5,909 bases of DNA, taken from assembly GCA_003170115.1 (NCBI GenBank), contig PMZS01000031.1, positions 1 through 5,909 of the forward strand, given 5' to 3'. Within the stretch, counting starts at the first letter, position 1. Every line of letters starts with the position of its first letter. This DNA comes from Spirochaetaceae bacterium (GTDB taxonomy: Bacteria > Spirochaetota > Spirochaetia > SZUA-6 > Fen-1364). Under the pieces are notes generated by a model. It worked only from the letters and a program-made list of their open reading frames with translations. It did not search any database and had not been told where the DNA came from. A program made the translations under genes and the position numbers. This document shows, in pieces, positions 1-5,252 of the stretch.

Positions 1-210
1 ATACACTCCCGTGACGAATGGAACCAGGATGCCTATTGTCAGCAGCACGGCGGGCAGTACAAGGATGTAGGGTCTCGCCGCGCGGCGAAAAGCGTAGGGG
101 TCCTTCGCCAGAGGAGCAGTAGGGTCACCCTTTGACTTCGTATTCTCGCTGTGCCGAATGGTGTCCTTCATCCCTGTTCCCCTTCCCGCTGCCTGCGGCG
201 TGTCAGCCAT
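1..210 (-). CDS. Sugar ABC transporter permease, N-terminal part (MalF/UgpA-like, CUT1 family)
   Basis: This is the first 70 codons of an inner-membrane permease subunit of a sugar ABC importer; the rest lies beyond the left edge. Reading leftward from ATG at 210, a hydrophilic tail of about 47 residues (containing PLAKDPYAFRRAARPY at about 33-48) is followed by a hydrophobic helix beginning YILVLPAVLLTIGIL and still open at residue 70. A positively charged stretch, then RPYxLVLPA and a first helix, is typical of MalF/UgpA-type permeases. The start at 210 is favoured over an internal ATG (codon 14) because GGAAAGGAG lies six bases upstream. It follows the substrate-binding protein gene on the same strand, the usual order binding protein then permease, so co-transcription is likely. 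The permease family is well supported; the substrate is not readable. The 47-residue tail is rather long for the family, so initiation at codon 14 remains possible. Confidence 0.85.
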   Translation of the reverse strand, partial: MADTPQAAGRGTGMKDTIRHSENTKSKGDPTAPLAKDPYAFRRAARPYILVLPAVLLTIGILVPFVTGVY

Positions 211-397
211 ACGAATCTCCTTTCCTGCAGGGCTATGCCGATCGGCCTGTTGTTCGCCTTTGTCTATTCTGTAATCTCTTCGTCGGCCGCACAAGCCGAA
301 GCCTGCGGGACTTTCCGGGCCAAAATCCGCCACTTGTCGAAGGTTTCCCTCCATGCAAGTGGCGGCACATCAAACTCAATCCGGGCCGTTCGCGAAC
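211..397 (-). other. Gap between binding-protein and permease genes
   Basis: This 187-base gap separates the two transporter genes, which is long for genes of one operon. It holds a strong inverted repeat (327-365) described separately and the ribosome binding site of the permease (217-225). An 8-base direct repeat, TCCGGGCC, occurs at 314-321 and 380-387, flanking the hairpin. I see no small gene here; the open frames across it lack a plausible ribosome binding site or recognisable product. Confidence 0.5.
327..365 (-). terminator. Hairpin after the binding-protein gene; likely attenuator or mRNA stabiliser
   Basis: CCGCCACTTG and CAAGTGGCGG form a perfect 10-bp inverted repeat around a 19-base loop. 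On the transporter mRNA the hairpin lies 32 bases past the binding-protein stop codon and is followed by ATTTTGG rather than a long U run, so it is not a full-strength intrinsic terminator. Hairpins in this position are known in malE-malF-type operons, where they protect the upstream message and lower downstream expression, giving an excess of binding protein over permease. That role is inferred here from position and structure. Confidence 0.6.
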
Positions 398-1717
398 TTA
401 TTTCTTGAGGGAGCTCGCGAGCTTGTCGAGCGTCGTCTTCGCATCCGCTCCGCCGTAGATATCCTGGAGCGATGAGGCCCACTCAGTCGTAACCTCCATG
501 AAGCGGGACTGCGGCGTGAAATAGACCTTCGCATCCTTTGAAAGTGCCTTGAACGTGGCGAGGTAATCAGTCATTCCCGCGATGTGTTTCTGGAAAGCGG
601 GACTGTCCCACACCGATTGCCGAGAGGGGTTTACCAGGCTGCCATTCAAAGCCGCGGTAAGCGTGAAATCCTTGCCAGTTGCCCACTGCAACCAGTACCA
701 CGCGGGTACCTTGCTCTTTGATGCCGCATTCATGCCCAGGGACCAGATCCACACGTTGGACTTCGTGGCAGGACCATCAAGACCAGGCCCGGGGGCAAAC
801 GCAAAGTTCCCCTTTTCCGCAGTTTCCAAGTTGATAAAGTAGCCGCCGATGTCGGCGTCAAAGAACATTGCCGCCTTCCCCGACCCCATTGCATCGTGGC
901 ATTCATTCCACGTAAAAGTCGCCCACTGAGATGGTCCGACCTGCTTTATCATGTCGACCCAGGCTTGTGCATATCGGACGCCGATTGCCGAGTTCATCAT
1001 GGGATTCAGGTTGGTATCGAAATCTTCTCCCCCGGCGCTTACGTAGCCAGTCATAAAGCCTGGATGAATCGTTCCCCAATTTCGCGTTCCTCGAACGACG
1101 ATGCCCACGACACCAGGGTATTTCTGTTCGATCAGCTTGCCATCCTTGATGACCTCCGCGAAGGTTTTCGGTGGCTTGAGCCCGAGGGAATCGAAGATCT
1201 TCTTGTTGTAGGTCAGGGAGTTCATTTCGAATCCCCAGGGAAGGGCCCACTGGTGACCTACCCCGGTCTTATGCCCGTCCGTCAAGTCCCACCTGAGCGA
1301 GGCCATGAGATTGGGCAGGATATCGCTGACGTTATAGTTCGGATTCGTAATGCTCGAGTCTGCGATGTACTTTTCCAGAGGCTCCATCCATCCCGGTGGC
1401 GCATACTGCCATGTCTGGTATGCCCCCGTCATGAAAACATCATAGTCTGAAGAGCCAGACGATAGAACAACTGTCAATTTGTCAAAGTATTGCTCCTCGG
1501 GAAAGATGTCATAGGTCACTTTCAGTCCTGTAAGCTTTTGGAACTTGTCCAGTTCCGGCAACATGGAGTCCGTGTAGGGATGTTTGTTCAACAAAAGCCG
1601 GACCGTCTTCCCCTGGTACTTGGTCCAGGAAAATGAGTCGGCTGAATACGCCATCCCCGCAAAGCAGACAGCCAGCACCAGACAAATACCGATGCACAAT
1701 CCACGCTTGTTCATCAT
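398..1717 (-). CDS. Extracellular sugar/polyol-binding protein of an ABC transporter (family 1, CUT1)
   Basis: This encodes a 439-residue solute-binding protein that captures a carbohydrate outside the inner membrane and delivers it to the permease encoded next on the same strand. Residues 1-26 form a Sec leader (MNKR, then a hydrophobic run ending GMAYSA) with likely cleavage after S25 or A26. No canonical lipobox is seen; LAVC at 15-18 has V where a small residue is expected. The mature protein shows the family-1 order: GKTVRLLL (36-43), an LDKFQKLTGLKV lobe-1 helix and strand (56-67), SSDYDVF (89-95), and WALPWGFEMNSLTYN (157-171), the hinge/ligand-proximal segment. The aromatic-rich GxWALPWGFE region recalls SmoE-like polyol-binding proteins, but the ligand is uncertain. 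The frame is open upstream to 1831. The start at 1717 is chosen because GAGGAGGAGG (1724-1733) sits six bases before it and the leader then begins properly; the second ATG (1714) is also usable. Confidence 0.92.
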   Translation of the reverse strand: MMNKRGLCIGICLVLAVCFAGMAYSADSFSWTKYQGKTVRLLLNKHPYTDSMLPELDKFQKLTGLKVTYDIFPEEQYFDKLTVVLSSGSSDYDVFMTGAYQTWQYAPPGWMEPLEKYIADSSITNPNYNVSDILPNLMASLRWDLTDGHKTGVGHQWALPWGFEMNSLTYNKKIFDSLGLKPPKTFAEVIKDGKLIEQKYPGVVGIVVRGTRNWGTIHPGFMTGYVSAGGEDFDTNLNPMMNSAIGVRYAQAWVDMIKQVGPSQWATFTWNECHDAMGSGKAAMFFDADIGGYFINLETAEKGNFAFAPGPGLDGPATKSNVWIWSLGMNAASKSKVPAWYWLQWATGKDFTLTAALNGSLVNPSRQSVWDSPAFQKHIAGMTDYLATFKALSKDAKVYFTPQSRFMEVTTEWASSLQDIYGGADAKTTLDKLASSLKK

Positions 1718-1885
1718 TCGAAACCTCCTCCTCAATCTAGTTTCCAAGCCCTTCCCTCGTGGGACCGCAACCGCAAAAGCCATGCTTTGCATGCGGACTC
1801 CACCCAGACAGCTCTCCGTGCCCTTCATCACCCCCTTCCCTGCATGACCGAAAATCGGCCGGTGAAGTTCCGGCGCGTCTGCCGT
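1718..1885 (-). other. Long 5' leader of the transporter transcript
   Basis: If transcription starts near 1885, as the promoter suggests, the leader is about 168 bases. On the mRNA it contains a 6-bp hairpin (1846-1860, stem GGCCGA with one G-U pair and a three-base loop) and a second small hairpin (1781-1793, CATGC-TTT-GCATG on the plus strand). Neither is followed by a U run, and I recognise no riboswitch class. The open frame that extends the binding protein upstream through this leader lacks a convincing ribosome binding site and is judged non-coding. Confidence 0.35.
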
Positions 1886-1890
1886 GCGCG

Positions 1891-1907
1891 TATCCTAACC
1901 CAGGATA
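1891..1907. promoter_or_regulatory. Inverted repeat covering the transporter -10 box
   Basis: TATCCT-AACCC-AGGATA is a perfect 6-bp inverted repeat with a five-base centre. It contains the whole -10 hexamer of the transporter promoter and part of the spacer, so a protein bound here would block RNA polymerase. It could be a repressor operator, but with six-base arms chance cannot be excluded. Confidence 0.35.
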
Positions 1908-1920
1908 ATCATGCTGTCAA
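1892..1920 (-). promoter_or_regulatory. Sigma70-type promoter for the transporter genes
   Basis: On the minus strand a perfect -35 box TTGACA (1915-1920) is followed after 17 bases by TAGGAT (1892-1897), which matches TATAAT at four of six positions. Transcription would start near 1885 and run into the binding-protein gene. Box quality, exact spacing and location between divergent genes make this a good candidate. The perfect 10-bp inverted repeat at 1922-1950 starts two bases upstream of the -35 box. Confidence 0.65.
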
Positions 1921-1921
1921 C

Positions 1922-1950
1922 AAATATGTTCACAATTACAGAACATATTT
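1922..1950. promoter_or_regulatory. Perfect 10-bp inverted repeat, probable regulator binding site
   Basis: AAATATGTTC, nine bases, then GAACATATTT form a perfect dyad of 29 bases. Its half-site centres are 19 bases apart, about two helical turns, as expected for a dimeric DNA-binding protein. It sits one base beyond the -35 box of the transporter promoter, centred near -51, and near -111 relative to the start predicted for the dehydrogenase operon. The position suits either activation of the transporter genes or repression. No regulator gene lies in the window, and I cannot assign the site to LacI, ROK, GntR or AraC families. Confidence 0.6.
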
Positions 1951-2001
1951 TCATGTAATAGTTTCGATCGATGATAAGCACTTTTATTCATATTACGTGA
2001 A
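1950..2001. promoter_or_regulatory. Spaced inverted repeat TTCATGTAATA / TATTACGTGAA
   Basis: The arms at 1950-1960 and 1991-2001 are inverted copies with one mismatch in 11, separated by 30 bases that include the palindrome TCGATCGA (1964-1971). The right arm ends nine bases before the -35 box of the dehydrogenase operon. It also contains GTGAAC (1997-2002), the inverse of GTTCAC in the neighbouring 29-base dyad. It may be a second binding site or a looping partner. The region is AT-rich, which makes such matches easier by chance. Confidence 0.3.
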
Positions 2002-2010
2002 CGATTTTTC

Positions 2011-2040
2011 TTGACAGTCTTGCCGCGCCGCGGGTAGAGT
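2011..2040 (+). promoter_or_regulatory. Sigma70-type promoter for the dehydrogenase operon
   Basis: TTGACA (2011-2016) is followed after 18 bases by TAGAGT (2035-2040), four of six matches to TATAAT. This predicts a start near 2047 and a leader of about 120 bases before the dehydrogenase. The -35 box is perfect, while the spacer is GC-rich and the -10 box weak, so help from an activator is plausible. Together with the transporter promoter it forms a divergent pair whose -35 boxes are about 90 bases apart. Confidence 0.55.
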
Positions 2041-2046
2041 CTGGGC

Positions 2047-2165
2047 AGGGATCGCTCTTCGAATGGAGACAGGGCGTGCGTACCTCGAAGAAAATCTCGT
2101 ACAATGAGATGACGGACTTTCGTACGCCAGCTTTTTCAGCCGGGCTTTGCTGGAGGAGGTAGCTC
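2047..2165 (+). other. Hairpin-prone leader of the dehydrogenase operon
   Basis: Several perfect short inverted repeats crowd this leader: TCTTCGA/TCGAAGA (2056-2062 and 2085-2091), GCGTAC/GTACGC (2078-2083 and 2122-2127), ATCTC/GAGAT (2094-2098 and 2106-2110), and CCAGC/GCTGG (2127-2131 and 2149-2153). The first two overlap in span and would compete with each other. The last touches the ribosome binding site TGGAGGAGG (2151-2159). Alternative folding that affects translation is possible, but no known riboswitch class is recognised. Confidence 0.3.
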
Positions 2166-3236
2166 ATGGGTGGAAAGAAGGATGAGATGCATGCAGCGCT
2201 GCTGCACGCACCCAGAGACCTGCGCTACAAACAGGTGCCCATCCCCTCTCCGCGTCCTGACGAAGTCCTGGTGCGCATCGCCATGAACGGTCTTTGCGGG
2301 TCGGACATCCACTTCTATCGTGAGGGCAGGCTCGGTCCGTTCAAAGTGACCAGCCCGTATATTCCCGGGCATGAAGCATGTGGTGTTGTCGTTCGGGAAG
2401 CCGCACAGCCCGGCGGTCCGCGTGAGGGGCAGCGTGTCGCCATAGAGCCGGGGATACCCTGCCGCCGATGTGCGCTCTGCAAATCCGGCAGGTACAACCT
2501 GTGTAAAGATGTCGTGTTCATGTCGGCGCCGCCGATCAACGGAACATTCTGCGAGTTTGTCGCTGTTTCGGCGGATTTCGCGCACTCCCTTCCCGACTCG
2601 GTCGACGATGAGTCGGGCGCATTTGTCGAACCTCTCAGCGTCGGGGTGCAGGCGTGCACTCGTGGGGGCCTCAGGGCGGCCGGCACGGTGGCGGTCATAG
2701 GTGCGGGGCCCATTGGCCTCGTCACGATGATCATCGCGCGCGCGTTTGGGGCTGCCGCCGTATACCTCGTGGACCTGCTGGCAAGCAGGCTCGCTCTTGG
2801 CGCCGCGCTGGGTGCCACGGCGACTATCGACGCTGCGGCGTCGGACCCCGTTGAGCGTATCGCGGAGCTGACCGGCGGTCAGGGGGTGGATTACGTCTTC
2901 GATGCCAGCGGGTCCTCCGCGGCGTGCGCCTCTGCTCCCGCCCTGGCCGCTCGCGGAGGAAGCGTCACCATCGTGGGATGGCCCGAGCAGAGCGTGTTCC
3001 CCTATCCCGTGGAGAGCATCATAGAGAAGGAACTTGATATTCACGGCACAAACCGCTACTGCAACGCCTTCCCGCGCGCCATTTCTCTGCTGGCGGGTGG
3101 CGGGATAGACGTGCATCCCCTCATCTCGCACCACTTCGACCTGGGCAAGGTGACGGACGCCTTTGCATTCGCCGCGGACAACCCCGCTCAGACCATCAAA
3201 GTGATGGTGCGGACCGCTCAGGCCCTGGGGAGGTGA
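2166..3236 (+). CDS. Zinc-dependent medium-chain polyol/alcohol dehydrogenase (sorbitol/threonine dehydrogenase-like)
   Basis: This 356-residue protein is a cytoplasmic NAD-linked dehydrogenase of the zinc MDR superfamily, oxidising a secondary alcohol, most likely of a polyol or sugar derivative. Catalytic-zinc residues are visible: C44 in GLCGSD, H69-E70 in PGHE, and E155 in VEPLSVG. The structural-zinc cysteines are C99, C102, C105 and C113. The Rossmann fold carries VIGAGPIGL (177-185), and an acidic residue after the second strand (YLVD, D203) points to NAD rather than NADP. Length is normal for the family. ATG at 2166 is chosen because GGAGGAGG lies about six bases upstream; this leaves seven extra residues (MGGKKDE) before the usual family start MHAALL, and ATG 2187 is the alternative. 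It leads the operon, 61 bases before the AraM-like gene. The substrate is not determinable; sorbitol, xylitol, inositol or a sugar derivative are all possible. Confidence 0.92.
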   Translation: MGGKKDEMHAALLHAPRDLRYKQVPIPSPRPDEVLVRIAMNGLCGSDIHFYREGRLGPFKVTSPYIPGHEACGVVVREAAQPGGPREGQRVAIEPGIPCRRCALCKSGRYNLCKDVVFMSAPPINGTFCEFVAVSADFAHSLPDSVDDESGAFVEPLSVGVQACTRGGLRAAGTVAVIGAGPIGLVTMIIARAFGAAAVYLVDLLASRLALGAALGATATIDAAASDPVERIAELTGGQGVDYVFDASGSSAACASAPALAARGGSVTIVGWPEQSVFPYPVESIIEKELDIHGTNRYCNAFPRAISLLAGGGIDVHPLISHHFDLGKVTDAFAFAADNPAQTIKVMVRTAQALGR

Positions 3237-3297
3237 CTGCATTTTCCTGAAACGGTCCCGCGGGCTCGGACCGCGCTCGCAAGGAGGCGGCTCTCAT

Positions 3298-4590
3298 TTG
3301 GTCGGGAAAAGACCCGAGGTTGTTGTCGGTCCTGAGGCGCTTCCCAGCCTGTACCGGTTCTGTACGCGAAACCGGCTGCAAAGGTTTTTCCTGGTGGCGG
3401 ACAGGAATACATACGCGGTTCTCGGCAAGACGGTGGAAATGGAGCTTCGCGGAAGAGATTCAGAAGTGATCTCGGTCGTCCTGCAGGATGAGGAGATCAT
3501 CACGGATGCCCTTACGATCTTGAGAGTTCTCCTTGCATATAGCCCTGTTCAGTGCACGTTTCTCGCGGTCGGCTCGGGGACCATAACGGACGTCACCCGC
3601 TTCGTCAGCTACGAAACAGGGAACCCCTTCATTTCCCTCCCGACAGCTCCATCCGTCGACGGCTACTCCTCTGCGAACGTGCCAATGATCGTGGATGGAA
3701 TCAAGAAGAGCCGCACGGCCCACGCTCCCGCGGCCATCTTTGCCGACTCTGTGATCCTCTGTTCGGCGCCCCGGCCGATGATCGCCGCTGGCTTCGGCGA
3801 CATGCTGGGAAAATACACATCCGTAGCCGATTGGCGCCTTGGTCACCTTCTCTGGGATGAGCCGTACGACGAGTCCATCGCCCGTCGGTCCCTCAATGGT
3901 GTGAGGAGCTGCGCGGACGCTGCCCAGGCAATCGGGAGGGCCACGCCCAGCGGGATCGTCAGCCTCATGGAGGCTCTGATCGAATCCGGGTTCTGCATGA
4001 CGGATTTCGGAAGCTCCCTGCCAGCGTCGGGGACCGAGCACCACTACTCCCACTGCTGGGAGATGAAGCTCTTGCGGGAGGGGAGGCCATCAATCTTCCA
4101 CGGCGCCAAGGTCGGTGTTGCAGCGATTCTCGTTGCGGAGCTGTATGAGAGGCTCCGCCAGTTGTCGCGCGGGGACGCGTTGGACCTGCTCAAGGTTTCT
4201 CGTCCGCCGCTACGGGATGATGAAGTTCGGAAAATCCGTGCAGCCTTCGGACCAATGGCCGATGAGATCATCAGCACCCAGTCCGCTTTCCTTGACCTGA
4301 GGAGCGACGACTTTGAGCGGCTGAAGCAGCATGTCATCGAGAAATGGCCAGACATCCAGGCAATTGCCGCGGAAGTGCCACCGGCAGAACGGATGACAGA
4401 GTTGCTTGCCATGGCGGGAGGGCCAGCCTCCGTGGGCGAGCTCGGGCTGAACGAGGAAGATCTCGCGCTGGCAACACGCAGCGCGCATTTCTTGCGCGGG
4501 CATTTCACCGTGCGCAGGCTCATGGAGATTTTGTATCCGGGAACTGGGGGAGAACCTGCGCTGGGAACAAGGAGGAGCTCATCATCATGA
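3298..4590 (+). CDS. sn-Glycerol-1-phosphate dehydrogenase-like enzyme (AraM/EgsA family, metal-dependent ADH superfamily)
   Basis: This 430-residue protein resembles bacterial AraM and archaeal G1P dehydrogenase, which interconvert dihydroxyacetone phosphate and sn-glycerol-1-phosphate with NAD(P)H. Family signatures are clear: nucleotide-binding GSGTITD (92-98), SLPTAPSVDGYSS (113-125), and AAGFGDMLGKYTSVADW (163-179). Expected metal ligands are D168 in GFGDMLGK, a histidine of EHHYSH (H248/H249) and H268 in FHGAKVGV. All three sites are present, so it looks active. It starts with TTG at 3298, ten bases after AAGGAGG; no ATG lies near enough to keep the N-terminal strand. B. subtilis AraM is about 390 residues, so this version is longer, mostly at the C terminus, which ends in a low-complexity RRSSSS. 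Its stop overlaps the next start as ATGA. In a sugar/polyol operon the true substrate may be another three-carbon or polyol phosphate; family assignment is firm, substrate is inferred. Confidence 0.9.
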   Translation: MVGKRPEVVVGPEALPSLYRFCTRNRLQRFFLVADRNTYAVLGKTVEMELRGRDSEVISVVLQDEEIITDALTILRVLLAYSPVQCTFLAVGSGTITDVTRFVSYETGNPFISLPTAPSVDGYSSANVPMIVDGIKKSRTAHAPAAIFADSVILCSAPRPMIAAGFGDMLGKYTSVADWRLGHLLWDEPYDESIARRSLNGVRSCADAAQAIGRATPSGIVSLMEALIESGFCMTDFGSSLPASGTEHHYSHCWEMKLLREGRPSIFHGAKVGVAAILVAELYERLRQLSRGDALDLLKVSRPPLRDDEVRKIRAAFGPMADEIISTQSAFLDLRSDDFERLKQHVIEKWPDIQAIAAEVPPAERMTELLAMAGGPASVGELGLNEEDLALATRSAHFLRGHFTVRRLMEILYPGTGGEPALGTRRSSSS

Positions 4591-4904
4591 ATGACAGGCC
4601 ATACCGACATGTCGTGCTTTTCAGGTTTCGTGAACATTCGAGTGAAGAGACTCTGCAAGGCATCGAGAAGGCGTTCGGAGAGCTCGCTGCGAAGCTTCCC
4701 TTTGTCACGGACTTCGAATGGGGACGAAACTCCAGTCCGGAGAAGCTCAACCATGGATTCACGCACTGCTTCATCGTCACCTTCCGCAACGAGGCGGACC
4801 GGGACGCCTATCTTCCCCATCCCGTGCATCAGGCCTTCTGCCGTGAGTACCTCGACCCCAACCTTGAGGAAGTCTGCGTCGTAGATTTCCGGGCCGAGGG
4901 CTGA
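4587..4904 (+). CDS. Dabb (stress-responsive A/B barrel) domain protein
   Basis: This 105-residue protein consists of a single Dabb domain, a ferredoxin-like alpha+beta fold that usually forms dimeric barrels. Typical landmarks are HVVLFRF at 8-14, a helix at about 19-37, the EWGRNSSPE strand/loop at 44-52, HGFTHCFIVTF at 56-66, and RDAYLPHPVHQAF at 72-84, the most characteristic motif. There is no leader or membrane segment, so it should be cytoplasmic. The start codon overlaps the AraM-like stop (ATGA), with GGAGGAG about nine bases upstream inside the preceding gene, so translation is probably coupled. Function across the family is mostly unknown. The same fold is used by L-rhamnose mutarotase and by small cofactor-free monooxygenases or cyclases, so an auxiliary enzymatic step on the operon's substrate is a reasonable but untested idea. 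The true reaction cannot be read here. Confidence 0.88.
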   Translation: MNDRPYRHVVLFRFREHSSEETLQGIEKAFGELAAKLPFVTDFEWGRNSSPEKLNHGFTHCFIVTFRNEADRDAYLPHPVHQAFCREYLDPNLEEVCVVDFRAEG

Positions 4905-5102
4905 CAGCTCGAGCCAGGCGGCGGCTCCGCAGTACGTCTCTCGGATCGAAAAACATCCCGCACTCGCCCAGGTCCCGCTCCTTTGGCTCAGGAAGCCGTG
5001 TTGACGAGGGAAAACTCACCATGCATGATTGAATCACTTGTCATCGCGAGCGCGTGGATTGAGCGAAGGTGAGGAGCGATGGTCAATGGCGCGTTTCCCA
5101 GC
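4905..5102. other. Stretch after the operon with no recognisable gene
   Basis: No intact gene is visible. A small hairpin GAGCC-loop-GGCTC (4911-4927) follows the Dabb stop but has no U run, so it is at best a weak terminator. A loose promoter-like pair, TTGACG (5001-5006) and CATGAT (5024-5029) spaced by 17 bases, points toward the GH31 remnant and might be its old promoter. One plus-strand frame reads from 4905 to 5070 without a stop but resembles nothing I recognise. Confidence 0.4.
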
Positions 5103-5215
5103 AAGGGATATCTGAAGGCCCTCCTGGAGACGTCTGGCAGTGGGACTGGTGGCAGCCCGGGATGGGCATCGTTGATTTCACCAATCCCAAGGCCTCCGCA
5201 TGGTTCACTGAAAAG
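5103..5215 (+). pseudogene. Remnant of a GH31 alpha-xylosidase (YicI-type), frameshifted and truncated
   Basis: About 38 residues match the region just before the catalytic nucleophile of YicI-type alpha-xylosidases, which remove xylose from xyloglucan oligosaccharides. KGYLK is read in one frame (5103-5117). The match then continues in another frame as PPGDVWQWDWWQPGMG and IVDFTNPKASAWFTEK (5120-5215). Inserting one base at about 5118 would restore KGYLKRPPGDVW, very close to the family KGYLLKRPDGSVWQWD. The intact family is roughly 770 residues; no upstream beta-sandwich or barrel strands are seen, and no downstream KTDFGE with the nucleophile Asp is intact. The GTG-started frame at 5069-5275 is therefore not a functional gene. 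It is a decay or deletion product, or possibly an assembly junction. It faces the GH105 gene, 37 bases away. Confidence 0.75.
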
Positions 5216-5252
5216 CAGGAGACATGCGAATCGACCTCACGGGGGAGCCCCA

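Noticed and set aside
896..1450. Plus-strand open frame of 184 codons inside the binding-protein gene
   Set aside because: It is antisense to a clearly conserved solute-binding protein and its product shows no family features.
1718..1831. 38-residue N-terminal extension of the binding protein
   Set aside because: An extension before the Sec leader would bury it, there is no good ribosome binding site at 1831, and a very strong one precedes 1717.
2136..3242. Long minus-strand open frame of 368 codons lying antisense to the polyol dehydrogenase
   Set aside because: It mirrors the dehydrogenase gene almost end to end, is rich in R, H and G with no recognisable domain, and has no ribosome binding site. 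GC-rich genes commonly yield such shadows.
3254..3272. GGTCC/GGACC inverted repeat between the dehydrogenase and AraM-like genes
   Set aside because: Five pairs in GC-rich sequence with no U run; likely chance, and the genes appear co-transcribed.
4044..4829. Minus-strand open frame of 261 codons across the AraM-like and Dabb genes
   Set aside because: It overlaps two confidently identified genes on the other strand, and its serine/arginine-rich product looks like a codon-usage artefact.
4911..4927. Hairpin GAGCC/GGCTC after the Dabb gene as the operon terminator
   Set aside because: The stem is only five pairs and no U run follows, so it does not meet the standard for an intrinsic terminator.
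5028..5070. IESLVIASAWIERR followed by a stop, faintly like the GH31 strand before KGYL (GLKVCVWINPY)
   Set aside because: Only W-I and a few hydrophobic positions agree and a gap is needed, so it is too weak to extend the pseudogene upstream.
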